This document shows positions 1 to 5,208 of a stretch of DNA of 5,807 nucleotides, piece after piece. The stretch covers positions 4,295-10,101 of the forward strand of contig DKGY01000044.1 in NCBI GenBank assembly GCA_002453475.1, written 5' to 3'. The first letter of the stretch is position 1. Each line of letters opens with the position of its first letter. Made by a program: the position numbers and the translations under genes. The notes beneath the pieces were generated by a model. The model did no database searches. It was not told where the DNA came from and saw nothing but the letters and a program-made list of their open reading frames with translations. The DNA comes from Clostridium sp. UBA6758. GTDB taxonomy: Bacteria; Bacillota; Clostridia; Clostridiales; Clostridiaceae.

Positions 1-758
1 GAATATGATGAAGTCTTAAAGGATGCTGATATTTTACAGCCATTTTTATATAATCCATCATCAAAAATCTTTTATCTTGCTATTCCAAGGCTTAACAATA
101 TGTTGAATGAATTTAATATAAAAGCTGTACCAATAGAATATGGATATAATCCAAGTGAACATACACAATTTCAAGATAAAAGAATGTTGTTAGCAAATAT
201 AGCAGAAGAGCTTGCCATTAAAAGAATAAGTGGAGAAAAAACAGACAAAGATTTCTTAGAAATTATAAAATATTATCCAGAAGCATCAGCGTTTAAAGAA
301 TTAAAAAATGGTTGGTGTGCAGCATTTGTCTATCATTGTTGCTTAAAAGCAGGAATTCAATTACCACTAAAGCCACCGCCGGCAACTTTCAGACTTGCTG
401 GAGTTGGAGCATGGTATGAATGGAGCAAACATAACAATTTTTGCTTTTATGAACAGGATAGCTTTGTTCCTGAACGGGGCGATATTGTAATTATAACAAT
501 ATTATTCCCGCTGAAAATAAATCAAAAGATTCACCATGGCATGACCATATAGGAGTTGTGCTTGCTTGTGAAGGTGAACATATTTCTGTTGCAGAGGGTA
601 ATATTGATAACAACCGTTTGTCAGGAATAGTAACACGTAATCGTGATATTACAATCGGATGCTATGTGCGAATTCCAAATGATTATGTTTATGATGGTTG
701 GAAATATGATTATAAAACCGGTGAAATTCGCAATGTAGAGTATAAGTCGAATCTCTAG
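1..758 (+). pseudogene. CHAP-like amidase/peptidase domain protein, 5'-truncated by the window and frameshifted
   Basis: The frame is open from base 1, so the start lies outside the window; the ATG at 100 is internal. About 250 residues are visible once one frameshift is corrected. The first ~60 residues are unrecognised. The rest looks like a CHAP/NlpC-P60-type cysteine hydrolase: NGWCAAFV holds the candidate nucleophile Cys (codon 316-318), PERGDIVI precedes the break, and WHDHIGVV supplies the candidate His (codon 546-548), followed by VAEGNID. The frame changes from 1 to 3 at about 492 (GDIVI continues as YNNIIPAEN), as if one T were lost. Without correction translation stops at 552. The downstream half remains well-formed to the TAG at 756-758, so the lesion is recent, a sequencing error, or recoded. 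Such domains usually cleave peptidoglycan amide bonds, but no signal peptide or wall-binding domain is visible, so the substrate is unknown. Confidence 0.7.
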
Positions 759-836
759 TTCGGAACTTTCTAATGATATGGAGTATTATGGAGTTGCTGA
801 ATTTTAACTTGAGAGAGCAGAAAGAGAGGATTAAGA

Positions 837-1535
837 ATGGATGCGAAAGATATAGCTCCGTGGGAGTTGCTACAAAAGAAAATGACATGGGAACAGTTAA
901 AAAACATAAATAATAAAAGAGTATTAGATTTTGGAAGTGGAAATGGTATGACTGCTAACCATTTTGCCATAGACAATGAGGTTATAGCAATTGAGCCAAA
1001 TGAAAAGATGCTTAAGGATAGATTTACAGAAAATGATTATACACAAATAAAAGGAAATATGAAGGAACTTAAGAATTTTGAAGATGAGTCATTTGATGTA
1101 ATATTGTGCCACAATGTTCTTGAATATGTAGATGAAAGGGAAGAAATTATAAAAGAGTTTTCACGGATACTAAAGAAAAATGGCTACCTTTCTATTATAA
1201 AACATAATAAGCCTGGAAGAGTTATGCAGATGGTAGTGCTACTGAATAATTTTGAACATGCTAATGAATTATTAGCAGGGAAAAATGGACATGCACAACA
1301 GTTTGGTATAATTAATTACTATGAGGATTCGGAAATATTGAAGTGGTCAGATAAATTTGAAATAGAAAGAATCCTAGGGATGAGAACTTTTTGGGATTTA
1401 CAACAAAATCAAGAAATTCAAAAGGATAAGACATGGCAGGAGCAGATGTTAGAAATCGAATTAAAGGTAAGTAAATTGGAAGAATATAAATCTTTATCAT
1501 CCTTTCATCATGTTATTTTACGAAAAAAAGACTAA
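837..1535 (+). CDS. CmoM/SmtA-like class I SAM-dependent methyltransferase
   Basis: A 232-residue cytosolic protein, near the ~260 of E. coli CmoM. The SAM-binding fold is clear: motif I VLDFGSGNG (residues 29-37), acidic ribose-binding Glu53 in AIEPN, motif II region FDVILCHNVLEYV (86-98) and LKKNGYLSII (112-121). The C-terminal half also follows the CmoM pattern from memory: a KPGR..QMV...NNF stretch, then GMRTFWD, a Leu/Glu-rich helix and a final HHVILRKK strand. CmoM methylates carboxymethoxyuridine at the tRNA wobble position in Gram-negatives; Firmicutes generally carry methoxyuridine instead, so the substrate here may differ. The ATG at 837 is the first Met after an in-frame stop (810-812) and has the Shine-Dalgarno AGAGAGGA at 823-830, 6 nt away. 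No promoter is obvious in the 78 bp after the CHAP gene, so co-transcription is possible. Fold certain, substrate not. Confidence 0.85.
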   Translation: MDAKDIAPWELLQKKMTWEQLKNINNKRVLDFGSGNGMTANHFAIDNEVIAIEPNEKMLKDRFTENDYTQIKGNMKELKNFEDESFDVILCHNVLEYVDEREEIIKEFSRILKKNGYLSIIKHNKPGRVMQMVVLLNNFEHANELLAGKNGHAQQFGIINYYEDSEILKWSDKFEIERILGMRTFWDLQQNQEIQKDKTWQEQMLEIELKVSKLEEYKSLSSFHHVILRKKD

Positions 1536-1563
1536 AAGTTATGAGCATAATCTTTAGTTCAGA

Positions 1564-1635
1564 ATGCTCTTATATATATTGGTATACTTGTTAATTTTAT
1601 CTGCAATTATTGTTGGAGCTATATATTTAAAATGA
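1564..1635 (+). CDS. possible 23-residue hydrophobic membrane peptide
   Basis: ATG at 1564 opens a 23-codon frame ending in TGA at 1633-1635. Its product is almost wholly hydrophobic (MLLYILVYLL then ILSAIIVGAIYLK), enough for one transmembrane helix ending in a lysine. It lies 28 bp after the methyltransferase stop and 13 bp before a clear terminator, so it could be the last cistron of that transcript. Against it: no convincing Shine-Dalgarno precedes the ATG, an in-frame TAG lies at 1555-1557, and AT-rich DNA readily encodes hydrophobic runs. It may also be the tail of a lost membrane protein gene. Confidence 0.22.
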   Translation: MLLYILVYLLILSAIIVGAIYLK

Positions 1636-1648
1636 ATAGTTCAGTTCT

Positions 1649-1676
1649 AAAGCATCTCCTTAATGAGATGCTTTTT
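1649..1676 (+). terminator. intrinsic terminator after the CmoM-like gene
   Basis: A perfect 10-bp stem, AAAGCATCTC (1649-1658) with GAGATGCTTT (1665-1674), closes a 6-nt loop and runs into a T5 tract (1672-1676). It would end transcripts from the methyltransferase gene and separate them from the rlmA-like gene. The reverse strand lacks an equivalent T tract next to the stem, so it acts in the + direction. Confidence 0.85.
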
Positions 1677-1709
1677 GTATTTACATACGAATACATTTTA
1701 TCTAAATTA

Positions 1710-1718
1710 TGTTATAAT
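1710..1718 (+). promoter_or_regulatory. extended -10 promoter candidate for the rlmA-like gene
   Basis: TGTTATAAT matches the extended -10 consensus (TG-N-TATAAT) exactly. No good -35 is present 17 bp upstream, which is tolerable for an extended -10 promoter. Two further TATAAT-like boxes follow at 1724-1729 and 1732-1737, so the exact start is uncertain. The site lies just after the terminator at 1649-1676 and about 95 bp before the gene start, fitting an independent transcription unit. Confidence 0.5.
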
Positions 1719-1801
1719 AAGTTTATAATGTTATAAATGTAAATGAATAATAGGCATCAGAAATAGTTTAGCCATAACTATTAGAATAGCATTGAAATTA
1801 T

Positions 1802-1808
1802 GGAGGAG
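1802..1808 (+). promoter_or_regulatory. ribosome binding site deciding a TTG start
   Basis: GGAGGAG is the only strong Shine-Dalgarno here. It lies downstream of the in-frame ATG at 1792, so that ATG cannot be its start. The in-frame TTG at 1813 is 6 nt from the GGAGG core, whereas the next ATG (1825) is too far away. Confidence 0.75.
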
Positions 1809-1812
1809 TATT

Positions 1813-2664
1813 TTGGAAAATAAAATGTATAAAAATATATACAAGTGTCCAGTATGTGGTTTGCCACTAATAAAACTAGAAGGTCAGTATGTGTGTGAAA
1901 AGAAGCATTCTTTTGATATATCTCAAAAAAATTATGTTAATCTTTTATTGGCAAATCAAAAGAAAACTAAAGACCCTGGTGATAATAAGGAAATGATGAA
2001 AAACAGAAGAAACTTTCTTAATAAAGGTTATTATTCGAAATTTTCGGAAGGGTTAAATGATGCAATAGCATTTTATTTAAAGCCTTGTGGAGCATATATA
2101 CTAGACGCTGGCTGTGGGGAAGGCTATTTCATAAAAATGTTGAAAAATAAATTAAGTAATGAGGTTAATAGAACTAATATTAACTATTATGGCATAGACA
2201 TATCGAAGTCAGCAATAAAATATGCTAGTGGAAGAGATAAAACTATTGATTTTGCAGTAGGAAGTAATTTTAATTTGCCTATTTGTGATAATTCTTTAGA
2301 TTTCATAATTAGAAGCTTTTCACCAGGTGAAGATAAAGAGTTTAGTCGTGTGTTGAAAGATGATGGCAAGCTCATTATTGTAACTCCAGATGTAGAGCAT
2401 TTATTTGAACTAAAAGAAAGGTTATATGAAAAGCCCAGAAAACATGAAGTGAAAAATGATTTCAGAGAAGGTTTTGAACTCATAGATCACAGACAAATTC
2501 AATATAATATACATTTAAAAGACAGTGAAGATATTCAAAATCTAATAACAATGACACCATATTTTTGGAGTATTACAAATGAAATGAAAAATAGAATTAA
2601 TGAATTAAAGTCATTTAATGCTACATTACATTTTAATATACACATATATAAGAAAGTGTTATAA
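1813..2664 (+). CDS. rlmA: RlmA/TlrB-type 23S rRNA (guanine-N1)-methyltransferase
   Basis: A 283-residue protein if started at TTG 1813, close to E. coli RlmA (269). The N-terminal zinc finger is intact: Cys12, Cys15, Cys28 and His32, with the same spacing as E. coli RlmA. It is followed by FDISQKNYVNLL and KDPGDNKEMMKNRRNFL, both family signatures. The SAM domain has LDAGCGEGY (97-105) and GIDISKSA (from 127, acidic Asp129). The end keeps the family pattern TMTPYFW ... FNIHIYKK. RlmA enzymes methylate N1 of a guanine in hairpin 35 of 23S rRNA in the peptide exit tunnel: G745 in Gram-negatives, G748 (RlmA-II/TlrB) in Gram-positives. The latter affects binding of tylosin-like macrolides and telithromycin. 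G748 is the expected target here by lineage; this is inference. It appears monocistronic, with a terminator before it and a hairpin after. Confidence 0.9.
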   Translation: MENKMYKNIYKCPVCGLPLIKLEGQYVCEKKHSFDISQKNYVNLLLANQKKTKDPGDNKEMMKNRRNFLNKGYYSKFSEGLNDAIAFYLKPCGAYILDAGCGEGYFIKMLKNKLSNEVNRTNINYYGIDISKSAIKYASGRDKTIDFAVGSNFNLPICDNSLDFIIRSFSPGEDKEFSRVLKDDGKLIIVTPDVEHLFELKERLYEKPRKHEVKNDFREGFELIDHRQIQYNIHLKDSEDIQNLITMTPYFWSITNEMKNRINELKSFNATLHFNIHIYKKVL

Positions 2665-2674
2665 GCCTATATTT

Positions 2675-2702
2675 GAAGATTCGTTGTTAAGATACAATCT
2701 TC
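2675..2702 (+). terminator. weak hairpin after the rlmA-like gene
   Basis: GAAGATT (2675-2681) pairs with AATCTTC (2696-2702) around a 14-nt loop, starting 10 bp after the stop codon. Only TT and TTAATT follow, so the U tract is poor. It may be a weak terminator or a transcript-end stabiliser; the stronger hairpin at 2758-2800 may be the real stop. Confidence 0.3.
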
Positions 2703-2735
2703 TTAATTAATATTTAAAATGGAAGGTGACAAATA

Positions 2736-2802
2736 TATAATTAAATAATTTATTCTTAATACCGCATTATTCAATATGAATATTCGGTATTTTGTTGCTT
2801 CA
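2736..2802 (+). repeat. repeated leader/hairpin element, copy 1
   Basis: This shares an AT-rich left flank (ATTAAATAAT at 2740-2749), an identical 17-base core (TAATACCGCATTATTCA, 2757-2773), a right hairpin arm and the tail TTGTTGCTtCA with copy 2 at 4334-4401. Conservation extends on both sides of the hairpin, so this is more than two unrelated terminators. It lies 37 bp before the start codon of the first GNAT gene. Confidence 0.75.
2758..2800 (+). terminator. terminator or attenuator hairpin, copy 1
   Basis: AATACCG (2758-2764) pairs with CGGTATT (2785-2791). Inside it TATTC (2768-2772) pairs with GAATA (2778-2782), leaving a CAT/TT internal loop and a 5-nt apical loop. TTTTGTTGCTT follows, a broken U tract. 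It may end rlmA-like transcripts, or act as a premature terminator in the GNAT leader. No alternative antiterminator pairing was identified by eye. Confidence 0.5.
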
Positions 2803-2823
2803 AAATACAGTGCAATGATTATA

Positions 2824-2832
2824 AAAGGAGGT
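2824..2832 (+). promoter_or_regulatory. strong ribosome binding site deciding a GTG start
   Basis: AAAGGAGGT is a near-perfect Shine-Dalgarno, 6-7 nt before the in-frame GTG at 2839. The upstream in-frame ATG at 2776 lies inside the hairpin of the repeated element and has no such site, so GTG 2839 is preferred. Confidence 0.85.
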
Positions 2833-2838
2833 AATAAG

Positions 2839-3717
2839 GTGGTAACTACATTTAAAACTAAAATTCTTACAACAAAAGAAGAAATTGATAAAGTTACATC
2901 AATGCAATCATCAAGTTCAGAGCAAAATCACTACTTGAAGCAGGCAATTCAAGATGGAAAAATAAAGTTAGAAGATTGCTATATTCTAGAACATAATCAT
3001 GAAGTACTTGCACGTGCAACTATTATGAATGGTTGTTATTTAGGGTTATATACCTTGGAAAATGTTGGTCAAGAAAAAGCAAATGAATTTTTAGAAAAGG
3101 TTTTAAAACAATATCCAAATAGGAAATTTAGAACAGACTTATATTCAGACAAAAAGAATTATGACACTGTATTTTCAAGTCTATTAGCGAATGGATTCAA
3201 AGATATCATTCACAAAGAAAGCTATACTATCCAAGTAGCACCAGTTCATAGAGACAGTAAATTATCATTTAACGCTATAGATTTAAATGATGAAACGCTG
3301 TTGGTTGATTTATTTATTCAGACTAGTAGAGACAATAAAGACAGCAAAATTCTAAAGGAAATCAAAGAAAAAGGATTGAAAGATGGTTCAAGGGATTTCT
3401 TTTTGGAATTGAAACAATTAGACTTCGAAAGGAAACTATGGGTAATAGCTTATTTTGAAAATAAACCCATAGGATTTATAATTATTACACGACTTACAGA
3501 CAGTGATGCAGGGATTGGTTATATAGGAGTTGTACCTGAATATAGAGGAAATCATTTTTCACAGGACTTACTCTATAAGGCAATTAATCTCGCTTATCAA
3601 TACAAAATAAAAAAGTTGATTGCAGATATTGATGTTGAAAATTATCCTATGAGAAATAATTTAATTAATTGTGGATTTACATTGGATTGTAATGAAATAC
3701 TCTTTTTGAGGGAGTAG
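2839..3717 (+). CDS. GNAT family N-acetyltransferase, two-domain size
   Basis: A 292-residue protein from GTG 2839 (VTTFKTKI...). The C-terminal ~90 residues show the GNAT core: KLWVIAYFENKPIGFIIITRL (beta2-beta3, about 200-220), then beta4 and the acetyl-CoA loop in GYIGVVPEYRGNHFSQDLL (from about 227), and a late VENYPMRNNLINCGF segment matching the usual N..a..ly.k.GF pattern. The N-terminal ~150 residues contain a LARATIMNG strand and an LLANGF segment, so they may be a second, degenerate GNAT domain. The acetyl-CoA loop is unusual: the usual R-x-x-G-x-G/A reads Arg236-Gly-Asn-His239-Phe-Ser241, replacing the key glycine. Activity may be weakened or the substrate unusual. GNATs acetylate amines on drugs, peptides or metabolites; nothing here fixes the acceptor. 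The preceding leader contains the repeated hairpin element, which may regulate it. Confidence 0.8.
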   Translation: MVTTFKTKILTTKEEIDKVTSMQSSSSEQNHYLKQAIQDGKIKLEDCYILEHNHEVLARATIMNGCYLGLYTLENVGQEKANEFLEKVLKQYPNRKFRTDLYSDKKNYDTVFSSLLANGFKDIIHKESYTIQVAPVHRDSKLSFNAIDLNDETLLVDLFIQTSRDNKDSKILKEIKEKGLKDGSRDFFLELKQLDFERKLWVIAYFENKPIGFIIITRLTDSDAGIGYIGVVPEYRGNHFSQDLLYKAINLAYQYKIKKLIADIDVENYPMRNNLINCGFTLDCNEILFLRE

Positions 3718-3731
3718 GAGAAATTTCTGAA

Positions 3732-3759
3732 TTGATAAAACAAGATAATGCATTATAGT
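3732..3759 (+). promoter_or_regulatory. promoter for the small membrane/lipoprotein-like gene
   Basis: TTGATA (3732-3737, 5/6 to the -35 consensus) and TATAGT (3754-3759, 5/6 to the -10) are separated by 16 bp and lie 30 bp before the ATG at 3790. This is the best sigma-A-like promoter in the window with both hexamers present. Confidence 0.55.
3745..3756. promoter_or_regulatory. 12-bp perfect palindrome overlapping the promoter
   Basis: ATAATGCATTAT is a perfect palindrome covering the spacer end and the first bases of the putative -10. The position suits a repressor operator. Short AT-rich palindromes also arise by chance, so the function is a guess. Confidence 0.35.
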
Positions 3760-3789
3760 ATTGGGAATAAATTTTAAGGAGAGATTTTG

Positions 3790-4274
3790 ATGAAAAGAAT
3801 TTATACTCTGATAATATTTATTTTAATGGTATTATTGCTATTTTTAACAATCACACAATGTTCTCAAGATAACGAGGAAAAAGAAAAAAAACTTATAACT
3901 ATTTTACAGAAACTTATTTTACCACTCCAGGTGAGGATGCAAAAATTTTTAAAAATTATATGACAAAAGAAGCTTATGAAAACTTTTATACTGATCGCGG
4001 TGCTTATATACGAAATAAAAATAGCAGCGGTTATACAGGAGATTTAGAAGATCTTGAAATTAGTGACGTTAAAATTGATTTAATACCTAATGCAGATGAC
4101 ACATATCACTATTATGATGTATCATTTACATTAAAGAACAATGATATTAAGAATGAAGCAGAAGTAAGTTACCAAATAAGTCTAGAAAAAGAAAATAGTA
4201 AAAGGAAAATAGGTATGAATAATAGACTTGATACACTGTTAATATTGATACAGAAAATGTGGCCTACTCTTTAG
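3790..4274 (+). pseudogene. small membrane-anchored or lipoprotein-like protein, frameshifted in an A8 run
   Basis: ATG 3790 has the Shine-Dalgarno AAGGAGAG at 3776-3783 and encodes MKRIYTLIIFILMVLLLFL, a positively charged start plus hydrophobic segment, with Cys24 in ITQC. Gln before the Cys is atypical for a lipobox, so it may be an uncleaved anchor instead. The frame then reads through AAAGAAAAAAAA (A8 at 3884-3891) and ends early at about 3963. A -1 shift in the A8 run gives a continuous 161-residue protein: EEKEKKTYNYFTETYF and onward to the TAG at 4272-4274. The mature part (YMTKEAYENFY, DLEISDVKIDLIPNADDTYHYYDVSFTLK, VSYQISLEKENSKRKI) looks like a small extracytoplasmic beta-rich domain. 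I do not recognise the family. The last ~15 residues look poorly ordered, and another frame stays open past the stop (to about 4300), so a second lesion near 4230 is possible. Confidence 0.6.
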
Positions 4275-4333
4275 CACTTACCTTAAAATTTTATTTTTAA
4301 TTAATGCCCAATTTCTTTTTAAAGTGCAACAAC

Positions 4334-4401
4334 TATAAATTAAATAATCTCTTATAATACCGCATTATTCAGCAATGAATTTGCGGTATTCTTGTTGCTC
4401 A
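4334..4401 (+). repeat. repeated leader/hairpin element, copy 2
   Basis: The second copy of the element at 2736-2802 carries the shared ATTAAATAAT (4339-4348), the identical 17-base core (4355-4371), the GCGGTATT-type right arm and TTGTTGCTCA. It lies about 185 bp before the GNAT start, farther than in copy 1, with a separate promoter in between. Confidence 0.75.
4356..4400 (+). terminator. terminator or attenuator hairpin, copy 2
   Basis: AATACCGCA (4356-4364) pairs perfectly with TGCGGTATT (4382-4390). ATTC (4367-4370) pairs with GAAT (4377-4380) above a small TT/T internal loop, and TCTTGTTGCT follows. The 9-bp lower stem is stronger than that of copy 1. Because an extended -10 lies downstream, this copy most simply ends transcription of the lipoprotein-like gene. 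Confidence 0.5.
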
Positions 4402-4455
4402 TTTCAAGGTGATAATGAAATAACAAATGATAGGACAATCCTACATTCTTATATA

Positions 4456-4479
4456 ATTGTTCTTTGAAAATTGAACAAT
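4456..4479. repeat. 7-bp inverted repeat resembling rRNA-operon leader sequence
   Basis: ATTGTTC (4456-4462) and GAACAAT (4473-4479) flank TTTGAAAATT. No U tract follows, so it is not a terminator. It lies just upstream of the extended -10 at 4496 and could be an operator. The stretch TTGTTCTTTGAAAA resembles conserved sequence near Firmicute rRNA genes, but no rRNA is present. Confidence 0.35.
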
Positions 4480-4495
4480 GCCATCTTGGAAAATA

Positions 4496-4504
4496 TGTTA
4501 TAAT
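4496..4504 (+). promoter_or_regulatory. extended -10 promoter candidate for the second GNAT gene
   Basis: TGTTATAAT matches TG-N-TATAAT exactly, as at 1710-1718. The nearest -35-like box, TTGAAC (4471-4476), is 22 bp away, longer than usual. It would give a leader of about 75 nt before ATG 4587. Confidence 0.45.
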
Positions 4505-4586
4505 ATGGTTAATGAAATTAGCTATAAAAAGCCATTGTGCAAATTTATGTGCTAAAGGTATTTATAATATGAAAGTAGGGATAAAG

Positions 4587-5156
4587 ATGGAAAACATAAA
4601 TATTAAAAAGCAAATTCATCACATATTAAAAGGTAAATCTATTGAACTTGTGCCTGTAACAAAAGAACATATGGAGTTTATATGTGGTGAAGAAAGTGAT
4701 ACAGAATTATGGTGTTATGAAGAACATGTTGAGACTGACAAAGAATGTATTCGAAAGAAGTTTATTAAGAGAATTGGAGAAAATGATGTTTTTGATTTTA
4801 TTGTTAAACGCAGTTCAGATGGGGCGCAGATGGGAGTAGTTTATATATGGGAATGTATTTCCACACGTAAAAGCTGGGAAATTGGATATGTCATCTTGCC
4901 GGAGTTTCAAGGTAATGGATATTGTTTAGAGAGTGTACAGCTTTTAATATCCTTTGCATTTAACGAATTGAATGCTCATAAGGTATTAGGTATGTGCCAT
5001 TGTGATAATAAAAAATCTGCATCTTTAATGCAAAAAGTAGGAATGTCAAAGCAAGGTGTATTTAGGGAAGAGTATCTATGTGGAGGTAAGTGGATCGACC
5101 AATTCTATTTTAGTATTCTGGAGCGAGAATATCATAATAATTATAAGCAAAGTTAA
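4587..5156 (+). CDS. RimJ/RimL-type GNAT N-acetyltransferase
   Basis: A 189-residue protein from ATG 4587, of normal length for the Acetyltransf_3 (RimJ/RimL/YdaF) group. It starts with a typical LKGKSIELVPVTKEHMEFI strand-helix. The acetyl-CoA motif is IGYVILPEFQGNGYCLESV, with Gln108-Gly-Asn-Gly111 intact. The end follows the group pattern: NELNAHKVLGMCHCDNKKSASLMQKVGM, then GVFREEYLCGGKWIDQFYFSILEREY. Relatives acetylate the N-termini of ribosomal proteins (S5, S18, L12), but many act on small molecules or drugs, so the substrate is open. The start at 4587 uses AGGG (4577-4580), 6 nt away. An in-frame ATG at 4569, with AAAGGT 9 nt before it, is the main alternative and would add 6 residues. 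The HAD gene begins 52 bp after the stop and may be co-transcribed. Confidence 0.88.
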   Translation: MENINIKKQIHHILKGKSIELVPVTKEHMEFICGEESDTELWCYEEHVETDKECIRKKFIKRIGENDVFDFIVKRSSDGAQMGVVYIWECISTRKSWEIGYVILPEFQGNGYCLESVQLLISFAFNELNAHKVLGMCHCDNKKSASLMQKVGMSKQGVFREEYLCGGKWIDQFYFSILEREYHNNYKQS

Positions 5157-5178
5157 CTGTATAGTACGATATAGTTAA
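5153..5178. promoter_or_regulatory. 10-bp dyad between the GNAT and HAD genes
   Basis: TTAACTGTAT (5153-5162) and ATATAGTTAA (5169-5178) are inverted repeats around a 6-nt loop, with one G-U pair if folded as RNA. The dyad overlaps the GNAT stop codon (5154-5156) and ends about 30 bp before the HAD start. No U tract follows, so it is better read as an operator or transcript-processing structure than as a terminator. Confidence 0.35.
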
Positions 5179-5208
5179 ATAATATAAATATTTTAGAAGG
5201 TGATTTAA

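Larger units (their letters stand above)
4275..4586. other. 312-bp gap between the small lipoprotein-like gene and the second GNAT gene
   Basis: This gap is non-coding as far as can be seen. In order it holds an AT-rich stretch, the second copy of the repeated hairpin element (4334-4401), a 7-bp inverted repeat (4456-4479), and an extended -10 promoter candidate (4496-4504). An in-frame extension of the GNAT reading frame back to a TTG at 4464 crosses the inverted repeat and promoter and is not supported. Confidence 0.6.

Noticed and set aside
757..794. AGTTC-G-GAACT mini-palindrome and TATGGAGT repeated 10 bp apart before the CmoM-like gene
   Set aside because: Too short to stand out from chance and without promoter elements around them.
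1543..1569. Hairpin GAGCAT/ATGCTC after the CmoM-like gene as a terminator
   Set aside because: Only 6 bp with a 15-nt loop and no T run; the clear terminator is at 1649-1676.
1792..1812. ATG 1792 as the start of the rlmA-like gene
   Set aside because: The only good Shine-Dalgarno (1802-1808) lies downstream of it.
649..2483. Minus-strand open frames within 649-976, 1312-1500 and 2187-2483
   Set aside because: They lie antisense to well-supported + strand genes, have no recognisable domains, and arise from AT-rich codon use.
2776..2838. ATG 2776 as the start of the first GNAT gene
   Set aside because: It lies in the loop/right arm of the repeated hairpin and has no ribosome binding site, while AAAGGAGGT fits the GTG at 2839.
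4304..4357. 17-codon leader peptide ending at the copy 2 hairpin
   Set aside because: The position is attractive for translational attenuation, but there is no Shine-Dalgarno and no matching peptide precedes copy 1 (only an unrelated 9-codon frame at 2719-2748).
2736..4401. Integron attC-type recombination sites between single-gene cassettes
   Set aside because: The repeated hairpins lack the GTTRRRY and matching RYYYAAC core sites, and no integrase is visible.
4464..4586. TTG 4464 as the start of the second GNAT gene
   Set aside because: The extension crosses the inverted repeat and a TGTTATAAT promoter and has no ribosome binding site; GNAT homology begins after 4587.
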